Below, piece after piece: positions 15,716-24,376 of a stretch of DNA of 36,191 nt (positions within the stretch are counted from its first letter, which is position 1; every line of letters starts with the position of its first letter). The stretch lies in contig JADLDI010000092.1 in NCBI GenBank assembly GCA_020846745.1, positions 1 through 36,191 on the forward strand, written 5' to 3'. This DNA comes from Bryobacterales bacterium. GTDB taxonomy: Bacteria; Acidobacteriota; Terriglobia; Bryobacterales; Bryobacteraceae. The position numbers and the translations under genes were made by a program. Below the pieces are notes generated by a model, which saw only the letters and a list, made by a program, of their open reading frames with translations, did not search any database and was not told where the DNA came from.

Positions 15716-17059
15716 ATGAGTGCCGTTGCGGAAACACGCACGCTGGAATTGCTGCGCAGGTATGAAGAGAAGACGCCGGGCTCGCGTGCTCTGGCGGAGC
15801 GTGCGCGGCAGATACTGCCGAACGGCGTGACCCACGTCGGCCGGTACCTGGAGCCCTACTCGCTGTATGTGTCCCATGCGGCGGGTTCCCATAAATGGGA
15901 CGTGGACGGCAACGAATATATCGACTACTTCGGCGGGCACGGGGCGTTGATCCTGGGCCATTGCTATCCGGCGGTGCTTGAGGCGGTGGCCTCGCAAATC
16001 GGTTTGGGCGCTCATTATGGTGCTTCGCACGAACTGGAAGTGCGTTGGGCCGAGCAGATTTGCTCGATGATCCCGTCGGCACAAAAGCTGCGGTTCACGG
16101 TAACAGGCACAGAGGCGACGCATCTCGCGATGCGCGTGGCGCGTGCGTTCACCGGCAAGCGCCGTGTCGTACGGTTCGCCGGACACTTCCACGGCTGGCA
16201 CGACCATGTATCGTTCCCCATGGGGGGCGCGCCGGGCATTGTGCCGGGCATCACTGACGACACCACCATCGTTGCGCCCAATGACTTGGAGGCGGTGGAA
16301 CGGGCACTCGAAGCGGGCGATGTCGCACTGGTGATGATCGAACCCACGGGCGCGACCTTTGGCCAAATCCCAACGCGGGGAGAGACGCTGCGCGCTCTTC
16401 GCGAACTCACGTCCGCTTACGGTACGCTGCTGATGTTCGACGAGGTGATCGCCGGGTTCCGCTGCTCGCGCGGCGGGGCGCAAGGCTTTTATGGCGTCAC
16501 ACCGGACCTGACGTCGCTCGCCAAGATCATCGCCGGCGGATATCCCGGCGCCGCGCTGGCAGGCCGCGCCGATGTACTGAGCGTGCTCGACTATCGCCGC
16601 AACGACGGGAAAATCCAAGCGCCGCTCGTGCCGCATCAGGGCACCTACAACGCCGGTCCGGTCTCAGCCGCGGCCGGGTTGGCGACCCTCAAAGTACTGA
16701 ACGAGACCGATGCCATTGCCCGCGCAAATCACGTTGCCGCCGGCCTGCGCGACGGCATGAACGAAGTGCTGCGCCGCAAGAATCTCGGCTGGTGCGTCTA
16801 CGGCGAATTCTCCGATTTCCACATCTACATGGGCGGCGATGTGACGCCGGGCCGGCCAGAAGAGATCTATGAAGCGAAGGTCCCCTGGAGCCGTCTGAAG
16901 GGCGCGACGCCCGCCGAACAAATTCACCAACTTCGTGTGGCCCTGCTGTGTGAAGGCGTCGATATCGTCGGCTGGCCCGGCGGCATTACCTCAGCCGTTC
17001 ACACCGACGAAGACGTTCAACGCACCGTCGCCGCTTTCGCTGCTGCCGTGGAGCTTTAA
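15716..17059 (+). CDS. Class III aminotransferase, glutamate-1-semialdehyde-aminomutase type
   Basis: A 447-residue PLP-dependent fold-type I enzyme. Family marks are GSHKWDVDGNEYIDYFGGHG near 57-76, VTGTEATHLAMRVARAFTGK near 128-147, HFHGWHD near 160, the PLP-ring aspartate in MFDEVIAGFR near 242, and the Schiff-base lysine in LAKIIAGGYPG near 270. It resembles HemL but lacks a haem-gene context, so a catabolic aminotransferase or aminomutase acting on an omega-amino or beta-amino acid is more likely. The start ATG follows AGGGAGGG (15697-15704). It lies between lhgO and an MFS transporter, with gaps of five and two bases. The substrate is not deducible from sequence. Confidence 0.85.
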   Translation: MSAVAETRTLELLRRYEEKTPGSRALAERARQILPNGVTHVGRYLEPYSLYVSHAAGSHKWDVDGNEYIDYFGGHGALILGHCYPAVLEAVASQIGLGAHYGASHELEVRWAEQICSMIPSAQKLRFTVTGTEATHLAMRVARAFTGKRRVVRFAGHFHGWHDHVSFPMGGAPGIVPGITDDTTIVAPNDLEAVERALEAGDVALVMIEPTGATFGQIPTRGETLRALRELTSAYGTLLMFDEVIAGFRCSRGGAQGFYGVTPDLTSLAKIIAGGYPGAALAGRADVLSVLDYRRNDGKIQAPLVPHQGTYNAGPVSAAAGLATLKVLNETDAIARANHVAAGLRDGMNEVLRRKNLGWCVYGEFSDFHIYMGGDVTPGRPEEIYEAKVPWSRLKGATPAEQIHQLRVALLCEGVDIVGWPGGITSAVHTDEDVQRTVAAFAAAVEL

Positions 17060-17061
17060 GC

Positions 17062-18315
17062 GTGCCCCCCACGCGGGCGCGCTATTCGGTGTTGGCGCTG
17101 GTGTTCTTCGCGGCCGTGATCACATATCTCGACCGCGTGTGTATCTCCGTGGCCGCGCCCGCCATGCAACGCGAACTCGGGTTGACCCAGTTTCAGTTCA
17201 GTTGGGTGTTCACGGCGTTCTATCTTGCCTATACGATCTTCGAGATGCCCGCCGCGTGGTTGAGCGACCGTTGGGGTCAGCGCACCACGATGATCCGCAT
17301 CGTCGGCTGCTGGTCCGTTTTCACGATTCTCACCGGTGTGGCGCGAACTTACCCCACACTGCTCATTACCCGCTTCGTGTTCGGCGCCGGCGAAGCAGGC
17401 GCGTTCCCGACATTGTCGCGAGCTATCTCGCGATGGTTCCCCGTGGATGCACGGTCGCGCGCCAACGGGCTGATGTGGGCCGGCGCGCGATTCGGCGGTG
17501 CGGTGTCGCCTGCGCTTGCCGTCGCCGTGATGGCCTGGATGGGGTGGCGCGGCGCGTTTGCATTGTTCGGCGCCGTGGGCCTGATCTGGGTCGCGATCTG
17601 GGCATGGTGGTACCGCGACGATCCGGCTGCGCACCCCGCCGTCAACCCCGCCGAACTCGCGGAAATCGAACAAGGCGTGGCCCCGCCGCCCAAGCGCGGC
17701 GAACCGGTGCCCTGGCGCAGGCTGCTGCTGGATCGCGACCTGCTGATGCTCTGCTCGACCTACTTCGCGTCCGGCTTCGGATTCCAATTCTTCGTCACCT
17801 GGCTGCCTACTTATCTCACCAAGGAATACGGCCAGTCGCTCACGCGCTCGGGCCTCTATTCGTCACTGCCTTTGCTGGCCGGGGCCACCGGTTGTCTGGC
17901 CGGCGGCATGCTGGCCGACTACATCACGCGCCGCACGGGGAGCCTGATGTGGGGACGGCGATCTGTCGGTGCGGGCGGATTCCTGTTGGGCGCAGCAGGC
18001 TTCGTGGCCGCGATCAACGCCGGTTCCGCTGAGACGGCCATCGCCAGCCTGGTGCTTGCCTCCGGCGCGCACGACATGATCCTTCCGGTTCTATGGGCGT
18101 CCTGTACCGACATCGGCGGCCGTTTCGGCGGTACGGCGTCGGGTTGGGTCAACCTGGCGTCCAGCCTCTCTGGAATGACCGCGCCGCTTGCGTCCGCCTG
18201 GCTGGCCGACGCTTTCGGATCGTTCGCCCCAGTCTTCTATGTCGCTGCCGCTCTTTACCTTTTGAGCGGCGCGCTGTGGCTGATCATCGACCCGCGCCGC
18301 CGCGAAATTTCATAA
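17062..18315 (+). CDS. MFS transporter, anion:cation symporter-like
   Basis: A 417-residue transporter with about 12 membrane helices. The N-half carries ITYLDRVCISVAAPAMQREL and the MFS loop motif LSDRWGQR near residue 68; GAGEAGAFPTLSRAISRWFP is typical of the anion:cation symporter (ACS) branch that imports organic anions such as hexuronates, tartrate, phthalate and sugar acids. Translation begins with GTG at 17062, two bases after the aminotransferase stop, with GGAG upstream inside that gene. The position in the operon suggests import of the compound that the neighbouring enzymes process, probably a carboxylate. The exact solute is unknown. Confidence 0.88.
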   Translation: MPPTRARYSVLALVFFAAVITYLDRVCISVAAPAMQRELGLTQFQFSWVFTAFYLAYTIFEMPAAWLSDRWGQRTTMIRIVGCWSVFTILTGVARTYPTLLITRFVFGAGEAGAFPTLSRAISRWFPVDARSRANGLMWAGARFGGAVSPALAVAVMAWMGWRGAFALFGAVGLIWVAIWAWWYRDDPAAHPAVNPAELAEIEQGVAPPPKRGEPVPWRRLLLDRDLLMLCSTYFASGFGFQFFVTWLPTYLTKEYGQSLTRSGLYSSLPLLAGATGCLAGGMLADYITRRTGSLMWGRRSVGAGGFLLGAAGFVAAINAGSAETAIASLVLASGAHDMILPVLWASCTDIGGRFGGTASGWVNLASSLSGMTAPLASAWLADAFGSFAPVFYVAAALYLLSGALWLIIDPRRREIS

Positions 18316-18336
18316 CATCGTGTAGCGAGGAAAACT

Positions 18337-19152
18337 GTGCCGAAAACCCCGTACCTGTATCAACACCATACCTGGGTGGAGTTGGGTGAAGTTGCTAAGA
18401 AGAACCCCGTCGTTGTGCTGCCCATCGGCAGTGTAGAGGACCACGGCCCTCACCTGCCGCTCGATGTCGACAACTTCCTGATCTGGTCTATCTGCGAAGA
18501 AGCCGCCAAACGCGCCGAGGGCGACATCCTGCTCATGCCGATCATCCCGTTCGGCTATGAGACGCACCACATGGATTTTCCTGGAACCATTGACATCCAA
18601 ATGGAGCACCTGCTGCACTTTGTCCTGGATGTCACGAAAAGCGTGGCCCACCACGGCTTCACGCGGATTCTGATTGCGGACGGCCACGGGTCGAATATGC
18701 CTATCCTCGACCTGGTGTCCCGCCGCACAATCCTCGAAACCAATGCGCTCTGCGCTGCGTTCATCTGGCCGCAACTGGCCGTGGACGACATCAAGAAGAT
18801 TCGCGAATCGGGCCGCAGCGGCATGTCGCACGCCTGTGAACTCGAAACGTCGGTTTACCTCTATCTCGATTCGGGCCGCGTCCAAATGGACAAAGCGATC
18901 AAGGAAACCAACCAGCCGCCGTCGGAATTCATCTGGAACGACCTCATGAATCCCGGTCCGATCAAGATGATGGACTGGTGGACCAAATTCTCAAAATCCG
19001 GCATCAATGGCGACCCCACGCTGGCCACGCCCGAGAAAGGCCGCATCGTGTTTGAAGCCGTGGTGAACAACTTCGTACGCCTGGTGCGCGACTTCAAAGG
19101 GCGGCCCGAAGGCGAGCGCGTCGACTGGCATAAGCAGCAGTGGAAGGGATAA
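18337..19152 (+). CDS. Creatininase-family amidohydrolase
   Basis: A 271-residue protein of the creatininase/creatinine amidohydrolase fold, metal-dependent hydrolases that open cyclic amides or hydrolyse formamide-type bonds. Metal-ligand motifs seen are GSVEDHGPHLPLDVD (31-45; Glu34, His36, Asp45), DGHGSN (115-120; His117) and HACELETS (about 167-174), corresponding to the family's HAGExETS. Length matches the family (240-270). The start is GTG at 18337 preceded by GAGGA. The family also includes mycofactocin MftE and FAPy deformylase ArfB, so a substrate cannot be assigned. As the last gene of the lhgO/aminotransferase/MFS run it may open a lactam or amide before transamination; this is inference. 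Confidence 0.85.
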   Translation: MPKTPYLYQHHTWVELGEVAKKNPVVVLPIGSVEDHGPHLPLDVDNFLIWSICEEAAKRAEGDILLMPIIPFGYETHHMDFPGTIDIQMEHLLHFVLDVTKSVAHHGFTRILIADGHGSNMPILDLVSRRTILETNALCAAFIWPQLAVDDIKKIRESGRSGMSHACELETSVYLYLDSGRVQMDKAIKETNQPPSEFIWNDLMNPGPIKMMDWWTKFSKSGINGDPTLATPEKGRIVFEAVVNNFVRLVRDFKGRPEGERVDWHKQQWKG

Positions 19153-19177
19153 CGGCTCCCGCTCCCTGCGATACGAA

Positions 19178-19765
19178 CTAAGCCGTAGGCTCGAACTTCC
19201 AGGCCGGCGGAGTAATGCCCTTCACGCGCAGGTACGTCACGATCTGCCCGCGATGATGGGCTGTGTGCATATAGGCTCGAAAGCAGATATCCGTCGCGCT
19301 GTGCGACTTTGGGGTCCGGCCCGTTTTCAAGTCCTTCCGCTGGAAGTCCGCCTCGGTGCACTTGCCGAGCACCTCCGCAACATAGTCGAACGAAGCCACG
19401 ACATACTGCCGCACCCAAGCCTTATCCGCGGATTTGGCCGTTTTTTCGAGCATGGCCCGGTCCATCGGCAGCGTCTCCGGAACAGGCGCCAGGCCAAAGC
19501 TGCGGAAATAGGCGGCATTGGCGAGCGCCAGGTGGACCAGTTGTTCCCCAAACGTCCGCTGCTCCGGGTTCGGCTTCGACGTGAAGCCATCGGCGGGCAT
19601 CGCGTCCAGAATCTCGAGTGTGTAGTCCTTCGTATCCTTCCAATGAGCCGTGAAGCTTGTGTGGAACTCTTTGAGAAACGGGTTGGCCCAGCCGGCGGGA
19701 GCGGCTTGGGTCGAGACGGCGGCGGTGGCGGCGGTAATGGAGCCCAGAAGGTGACGGCGTCGCAT
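19178..19765 (-). CDS. Exported DinB-like protein
   Basis: A 195-residue protein with a twin-arginine-like leader (MRRRHLLGSITAATAAVSTQA) followed by a DinB/YfiT-like four-helix domain. The three-histidine metal pattern appears as LVHLALANAAYF (about residue 75) and HTAHHRGQIVTYLR (about 168-181). DinB-fold proteins bind a divalent metal and include thiol-dependent S-transferases such as bacillithiol transferases; many exported acidobacterial copies have no known function. It converges on the creatininase gene with a 25-base gap and diverges from the carboxypeptidase gene. In the 57-base divergent gap a minus-strand -35 TTGACC (19797-19802) and weak -10 TACACC (19775-19780) may be its promoter. 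Confidence 0.8.
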   Translation of the reverse strand: MRRRHLLGSITAATAAVSTQAAPAGWANPFLKEFHTSFTAHWKDTKDYTLEILDAMPADGFTSKPNPEQRTFGEQLVHLALANAAYFRSFGLAPVPETLPMDRAMLEKTAKSADKAWVRQYVVASFDYVAEVLGKCTEADFQRKDLKTGRTPKSHSATDICFRAYMHTAHHRGQIVTYLRVKGITPPAWKFEPTA

Positions 19766-19822
19766 GCTCTGTATGGTGTATCAGTACCCCGCTGCCGGTC
19801 AACAACGCGCGACAATCGAGAG

Positions 19823-21004
19823 ATGTTCGGCCTTCTCGCCCTAGCTGCCATCACCTTTCATGCGGACTTTGAAGGCGGCAGTCTCGGCAAAACCGACACC
19901 ATCGGTCCAACGCATTTCCGCCTGCATATGTTGGGGGAAGTGGACCAGGACAAGCGTAATCGCCAAGCCAGTTGGTATTACTTCCGCATCGACGGGGCCC
20001 GCGGCCAGGACCTGACGCTCGACCTCGTCGACCTCCCTGGCGAGTACAACTACAGGCCCAACAGAGGCGCCATCGTCGCCGAAACGCGGCCCTTCTTCAG
20101 CGCCGACGACAAGACCTGGACCACTTTAGAAACGACCTCGTACGACGCCGCCGAACCCCACCTTCGCCTCAAGATCCGGCCGACAGCCGACCGTATCTGG
20201 ATCGCCCACACGCCGCCCTACACCACGCGGCACCTGAACCACCTGCTCGCCTCACTGAAAGGCAATCCTCATGTAACCCGCCAAGCGGTCGGGAGAACCG
20301 TTGGCGGGCGCGACATACCGCTGTTGACCATAACGGAGCGCGGGCAGGTAGGTAGCAAGAAGGTCATCTGGATCCTCTTCCGCCAGCACGCCTGGGAATC
20401 GGGCAGTTCGTGGGCCGGCGAAGGCGCGATCCGCTTTCTCACCTCCAGCGACCCCGCCGCCGTCCGCATCCGGCAACAAGCCGTCTTCAAGATTTTCCCC
20501 ATGTGCGACCCCGATGGTGTTATCCGCGGCGGTGTCCGCTTCAATGCCAACGGCTACGACCTCAACCGGAACTGGGACCTGGTCGATCCGAAGAAGATGC
20601 CCGAGATCGCCGCGCAGCGCCAGGCGATTCTCGACTGGGTGGACCGTGGCGGACGGGCCGACATGCTGCTTACCCTGCACAACGACGAAGGTCCCGAGTA
20701 CATCGGCGGACCTCCCGGCGAAGAGCACCGGCCCTTGCTTGAGCGCTTCGCCCGATTGATAGAAGCCAGCCCCGTGTTTCAGCAGAACCGCAAAGCAGCG
20801 CTTGCGGAAACCAGTACCACCGCCGGTAAACCCGGGCGTATGAGCTTTCCCCAAGGCATGTATCACGACCGCAAACTCGCGGCCTTCCTGATCGAGCTGC
20901 GCTGCTTCCCGCACCCCGAACTCGGCCGTGAACCCAACATACCGGACCGTCTCCGGTTCGGACGCGATCTAGTCCAAGCCATGGCATCGGCTGTGCAGCA
21001 GTAG
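19823..21004 (+). CDS. M14 zinc carboxypeptidase, cytosolic-carboxypeptidase-like
   Basis: A 393-residue protein. I chose the ATG at 19823 because it matches the family N-terminus; the open frame continues upstream, but that stretch is antisense to the DinB gene. The first 135 residues form the beta-sandwich typical of CCP/AGBL carboxypeptidases (FEGGSLGKTD, ASWYYFRIDGA, GEYNYRPNRG). The peptidase domain has the zinc motif RQHAWESG (His189, Glu192), PMCDPDGVIRGG (227-238), DLNRNWD (246-252; substrate Arg249), LTLHND (third zinc ligand His286) and FLIELRC (catalytic Glu358). All catalytic residues are present. Eukaryotic relatives trim polyglutamate from tubulin; bacterial substrates are unknown. 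A short hydrophobic start (MFGLLALAAITFHA) might act as a signal peptide. Confidence 0.88.
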   Translation: MFGLLALAAITFHADFEGGSLGKTDTIGPTHFRLHMLGEVDQDKRNRQASWYYFRIDGARGQDLTLDLVDLPGEYNYRPNRGAIVAETRPFFSADDKTWTTLETTSYDAAEPHLRLKIRPTADRIWIAHTPPYTTRHLNHLLASLKGNPHVTRQAVGRTVGGRDIPLLTITERGQVGSKKVIWILFRQHAWESGSSWAGEGAIRFLTSSDPAAVRIRQQAVFKIFPMCDPDGVIRGGVRFNANGYDLNRNWDLVDPKKMPEIAAQRQAILDWVDRGGRADMLLTLHNDEGPEYIGGPPGEEHRPLLERFARLIEASPVFQQNRKAALAETSTTAGKPGRMSFPQGMYHDRKLAAFLIELRCFPHPELGREPNIPDRLRFGRDLVQAMASAVQQ

Positions 21005-21049
21005 TGGCCGGCGGAACTGATCACTTTCTAAACACATCAAAATAGGACC

Positions 21050-21078
21050 TTTCGGTCGGTACTGATTTCGGATTACTG
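21050..21078 (+). promoter_or_regulatory. Direct repeat upstream of the BACON-gene promoter
   Basis: TTTCGG-N4-TACTG (21050-21064) is followed by TTTCGG-N2-TACTG (21066-21078), a 16-base-spaced imperfect direct repeat ending four bases before the -35 box. The first copy also sits in a small inverted repeat GACC-TTTC-GGTC (21046-21057). The position suits an activator site, but no regulator is known. Confidence 0.35.
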
Positions 21079-21082
21079 GGTC

Positions 21083-21111
21083 TTGAAACCCTGACATTCA
21101 GGTTTTATAAT
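21083..21111 (+). promoter_or_regulatory. Near-consensus sigma-70 promoter
   Basis: TTGAAA (21083-21088), a 17-base spacer, and a perfect TATAAT (21106-21111). Transcription should start near 21118, giving a leader of about 25 bases before the ATG at 21143. AAGAGGG (21128-21134) is a suitable ribosome binding site. This is the best promoter match in the window and drives the BACON gene and probably the two genes after it. Confidence 0.8.
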
Positions 21112-21142
21112 CGGCCACGGATCGTGCAAGAGGGAACATACA

Positions 21143-24100
21143 ATGAAGTTCTCCCAACGTTGGCTCCTACCGTTAGCGTCCGTTTGCGTCCTTGGTTCCA
21201 TCGAGGGGGCGCGCCTCGAAAAGGCGCTGTTGCTCAAAGCGGCGCCCACTACCGGCTGTTCGGCGACCATCGCCAACCCGCCTGCCAGCTTTACCACCTT
21301 TCTCACTACCGATGAGCAGGCGGTATTGTGGTTCGCCGTCAGCGATGTGAGGATCGGCGATATCGCATCAACCGAGTACTACACCCCGTCGGGCCAGTTC
21401 TATGTTCCGACCAGCGGGTCGTGGGAGCCTGCCAAGGCCGCGGGAACTCACTGTTATGTGGATACCCCGCTCGACATAGCCGGCAACGCCCCGGCGCGCC
21501 TTACGGGGACGTGGAAGGTTCGCATCATCCTCAACACCCAGATCCTGACCGAGCTTCAATTCACCATTCAGGAACCCGGCACGAGCGGAAGCTTTCAACT
21601 CGCCGCGAACCTGATCCGCAACCCCGGCGCGGAAGGCGGATCGGCGAGTCCGAACTGCACCTCGGTAGTCGCGATTCCAGAGTGGACCGCCGATAACCTC
21701 GCCGTGGTGTGCGCCTACGCCAATAGCGGTGGAGGACCGGACCGAACGTCGCCCGGTCCGCCGGATCGCGGCAACAACTTCTTCAGCGGAGGCACTTCGG
21801 CTGATGCCGTGATCTCCCAAACCATCGACCTGTCCGGTGCTGCCTCAAATATCGACGCCAACAACCTCAACTACTCGCTGTCGGGATACCTGGGCGGATG
21901 GCAAGGCCAGAACGATAGTGTCACCGTAGAGGTCGGATTCCGGAACGCGAGCGGAGCGGCGTTAGGCACAGTTCGCATCGGTCCGGTCGTTGCCTCGGAT
22001 CGGAATTCCGTTACCGGCTTGCTCTTGCGGCAGGGTACGGGAATGGCGCCATCGGGTGCGCGGTCGGCGCTGGTGAGCGTCAAGTTTCACCGCACGGAGG
22101 GATCGTATAACGACAGCTATGCGGATAATCTATCGCTGGTGTTCGCGACCGGGCAGGTATCTGGCGGCGGAGGCACCGGTGGCGGCGGCGGAACGGGTTG
22201 CAACTACATGCTCAGTCCGCTGACACAGTCGGTACCCGGTACAGCGGCCACCGGACTGGTTTTGGTCAACACCGCGACCGGCTGCCAGTGGACTGCCACC
22301 AGCAACGCTTCCTGGATCACCATAACCGCTGGGCAATCCGGTACGGGTTCGGGCGCGGTCTCCTATAACGTGGCCGCCAACCCGAACGCCGCCACACGAA
22401 CGGGCACGGTGACCATCGCCGGCCAAACCCATACGGTGACGCAAGCAGCCGGTGGAGCGGCCGCCTGTACGTACGACATCGTTCCAACGTCCGCCTCGGT
22501 GACGGCGCTGGGCGGCGCAGGTGCGTTTGCACTTTCGACTTCCGCGTCAACCTGCGCCTGGGCTGCGACAACCAATGCACCGGCATGGATAACGCTGACC
22601 GCGCCGACTTCGGGCACCGGCACTGCCACGATTCGTTACACGGTTGCGGCGAACACCGCCTCGACATCGCGCGTTGGCGCCATCTCCGTGGGCGGCAAGA
22701 CCTACACGATTACCCAGGCAGCGGCCGCGGTTGCCGGGGCTCCCACGATCGACCTCGGCGGAGTAGTCAATGCGGGTAGTTTCGTCTCCTCCGATTTCCC
22801 CAACGGGGGCATCGCCCAGGGATCCTTCTTCTCCGTGTTTGGGAAGAACCTTGGGCCCGCCAATTACGTGCAAGCCCAGGAGTATCCGTTGCGCACGACG
22901 TTGTCGGGGGCCGGCGTTCGCGTCACAGTCGGGTCCACTTCAGTGGATGCATGGCTGTACTTCGTGTCTGCCACGCAGATCAACGCGGTGCTTCCATCTA
23001 ATACTCCCGTAGGAGACGCAACGCTGACGGTGACCTACAACGGCGTGACAAGCGCGTCGACCAGGATCAGGGTCGTGAAGTCGAACTTCGGCGCATTTAC
23101 GACGGCCGCGGGCAAAGGCCCCGGCATTTTCCAGAACTTCGTTTCCGCAACCGAAACGCCGCTCAACACGACGGCCAACGCTGCGCATCCGAGCCAGGTG
23201 GTGATCTTGTGGGGTACCGGGCTTGGACCGATCACCGCTCCGGACAACATGCCGCCCCCCGCCGGCGACCTGCCGGTGGATGTCCAGATTCTGATTGGCG
23301 GAAAGGCCGCCAAGAAGTTGTACGCGGGCCGCGCTCCCTGCTGCGCCGGCGTCGACCAGATTGTTTTCGAGGTTCCGGCCGACGCGGTCATGGGGTGCTA
23401 CGTTCCGGTGCAGATCAAGGTTGGCGACATCGCCGCCAATCCGATCACCATTGCCCTGTCGAAGGAGACGCGATGCAGCGATCCGGGTAATCCTTTCGGC
23501 GACCTCGCGACACGTGGGGGCAAGGCGGGCATTCTTGTCCTTGCTCGCGTGAATGCCTATGCATCGTTGCAAACGGGGCAGCCGCCTGCCGACATAACGC
23601 TCGACCTCGGCGCCGGCATCTTTATGAATCAGGCGGCCGGTGGCGATATGGGGTTTAATATGTTGCTCTCGCTGCCTCCGCTCGGGACCTGTACGGCGTT
23701 CAGCGGTTCTGTCGACGCCAGTTCGCTGCTGGGCGGGTCGACGGATAGTCTCTCGGCGCCGATCACGTGGCTTGATGCCGGCAAGGCCCTGTCCGTGACC
23801 GGTCCGAAGGGAACGATGCTGCTGGCGGCGGCCGACGAAGAGAAAGGCGGCGCCCCGTACATCGGTTTGCTGGGAGGCACGTTGCCGCTGCCGGGCGTGT
23901 CAAGCACGCCGCTGTTCCTTGATGGCGGATCGTATTCGGTCTCAGGCGCCGGCGGAAAGGACATTGGCCGGTTCAGCGCCACCTTTACCCTACCCAACGC
24001 GATCACCTGGACCAATCGCGACAGCCTGACCGAAATCAACCGTCGGAATGGCGTGACATTTCGATGGTCTGGCGGCAACGCCAAGCAAGCTGTGATTTTG

Positions 24101-24367
24101 GCGGGCGCGGCAACCGATCAGAAGACCAAGGCGAGCGCCGGGTTCATGTGTCTCGCGCCGGGCGAAGACGGCCAGTATACTGTGCCTTCCACAATGCTCG
24201 ACAGTCTGCCGGCCATCAGTACAACCTCGCTCGAAGACTCCGGCGCCGCGCTCATCCTCGGCACCGTTCCACGTGGGACCGAAACACCCCACTTCAGCGC
24301 ACCGGGACTCGATTCCGGGATCGTCATGAGCGGTTCACTGTCCCTTCGGACGGTGACCGTGAAATAG
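21143..24367 (+). CDS. Large secreted protein with BACON repeats and a Solibacter C-terminal-type domain
   Basis: A 1074-residue exported protein. After a signal-like N-terminus comes an undefined beta-rich region (about 30-335), including a stretch like a carbohydrate-binding module (LIRNPGAEGG, SYNDSYADNLSLVF). A Gly/Thr linker (338-351) leads to two BACON-like domains of about 85 residues (352-435 and 441-527), each starting with Cys, holding ASWITIT or APAWITLT, and ending in YTITQAA-like strands. Next is the domain called 'Solibacter uncharacterized C-terminal' (TIGR03437; about 540-775: NAGSFVSSDFPNGGIAQGS, VFGKNLGP, LWGTGLGP). Residues 790-1074 are an extra beta-rich part I cannot assign. 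BACON domains are thought to bind glycans or mucin. It is likely a surface or extracellular adhesion/glycan-binding protein. Confidence 0.85.
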   Translation: MKFSQRWLLPLASVCVLGSIEGARLEKALLLKAAPTTGCSATIANPPASFTTFLTTDEQAVLWFAVSDVRIGDIASTEYYTPSGQFYVPTSGSWEPAKAAGTHCYVDTPLDIAGNAPARLTGTWKVRIILNTQILTELQFTIQEPGTSGSFQLAANLIRNPGAEGGSASPNCTSVVAIPEWTADNLAVVCAYANSGGGPDRTSPGPPDRGNNFFSGGTSADAVISQTIDLSGAASNIDANNLNYSLSGYLGGWQGQNDSVTVEVGFRNASGAALGTVRIGPVVASDRNSVTGLLLRQGTGMAPSGARSALVSVKFHRTEGSYNDSYADNLSLVFATGQVSGGGGTGGGGGTGCNYMLSPLTQSVPGTAATGLVLVNTATGCQWTATSNASWITITAGQSGTGSGAVSYNVAANPNAATRTGTVTIAGQTHTVTQAAGGAAACTYDIVPTSASVTALGGAGAFALSTSASTCAWAATTNAPAWITLTAPTSGTGTATIRYTVAANTASTSRVGAISVGGKTYTITQAAAAVAGAPTIDLGGVVNAGSFVSSDFPNGGIAQGSFFSVFGKNLGPANYVQAQEYPLRTTLSGAGVRVTVGSTSVDAWLYFVSATQINAVLPSNTPVGDATLTVTYNGVTSASTRIRVVKSNFGAFTTAAGKGPGIFQNFVSATETPLNTTANAAHPSQVVILWGTGLGPITAPDNMPPPAGDLPVDVQILIGGKAAKKLYAGRAPCCAGVDQIVFEVPADAVMGCYVPVQIKVGDIAANPITIALSKETRCSDPGNPFGDLATRGGKAGILVLARVNAYASLQTGQPPADITLDLGAGIFMNQAAGGDMGFNMLLSLPPLGTCTAFSGSVDASSLLGGSTDSLSAPITWLDAGKALSVTGPKGTMLLAAADEEKGGAPYIGLLGGTLPLPGVSSTPLFLDGGSYSVSGAGGKDIGRFSATFTLPNAITWTNRDSLTEINRRNGVTFRWSGGNAKQAVILAGAATDQKTKASAGFMCLAPGEDGQYTVPSTMLDSLPAISTTSLEDSGAALILGTVPRGTETPHFSAPGLDSGIVMSGSLSLRTVTVK

Positions 24368-24376
24368 CTGTCGACC

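Noticed and set aside
16935..18032. Plus-strand frame of 365 codons overlapping the aminotransferase and MFS genes
   Set aside because: Arg-rich shadow frame; both overlapped genes have clear family motifs.
19253..19822. Upstream extension of the M14 carboxypeptidase frame
   Set aside because: It is antisense to the DinB-like gene and has no carboxypeptidase-like sequence; the ATG at 19823 starts the family-like region.
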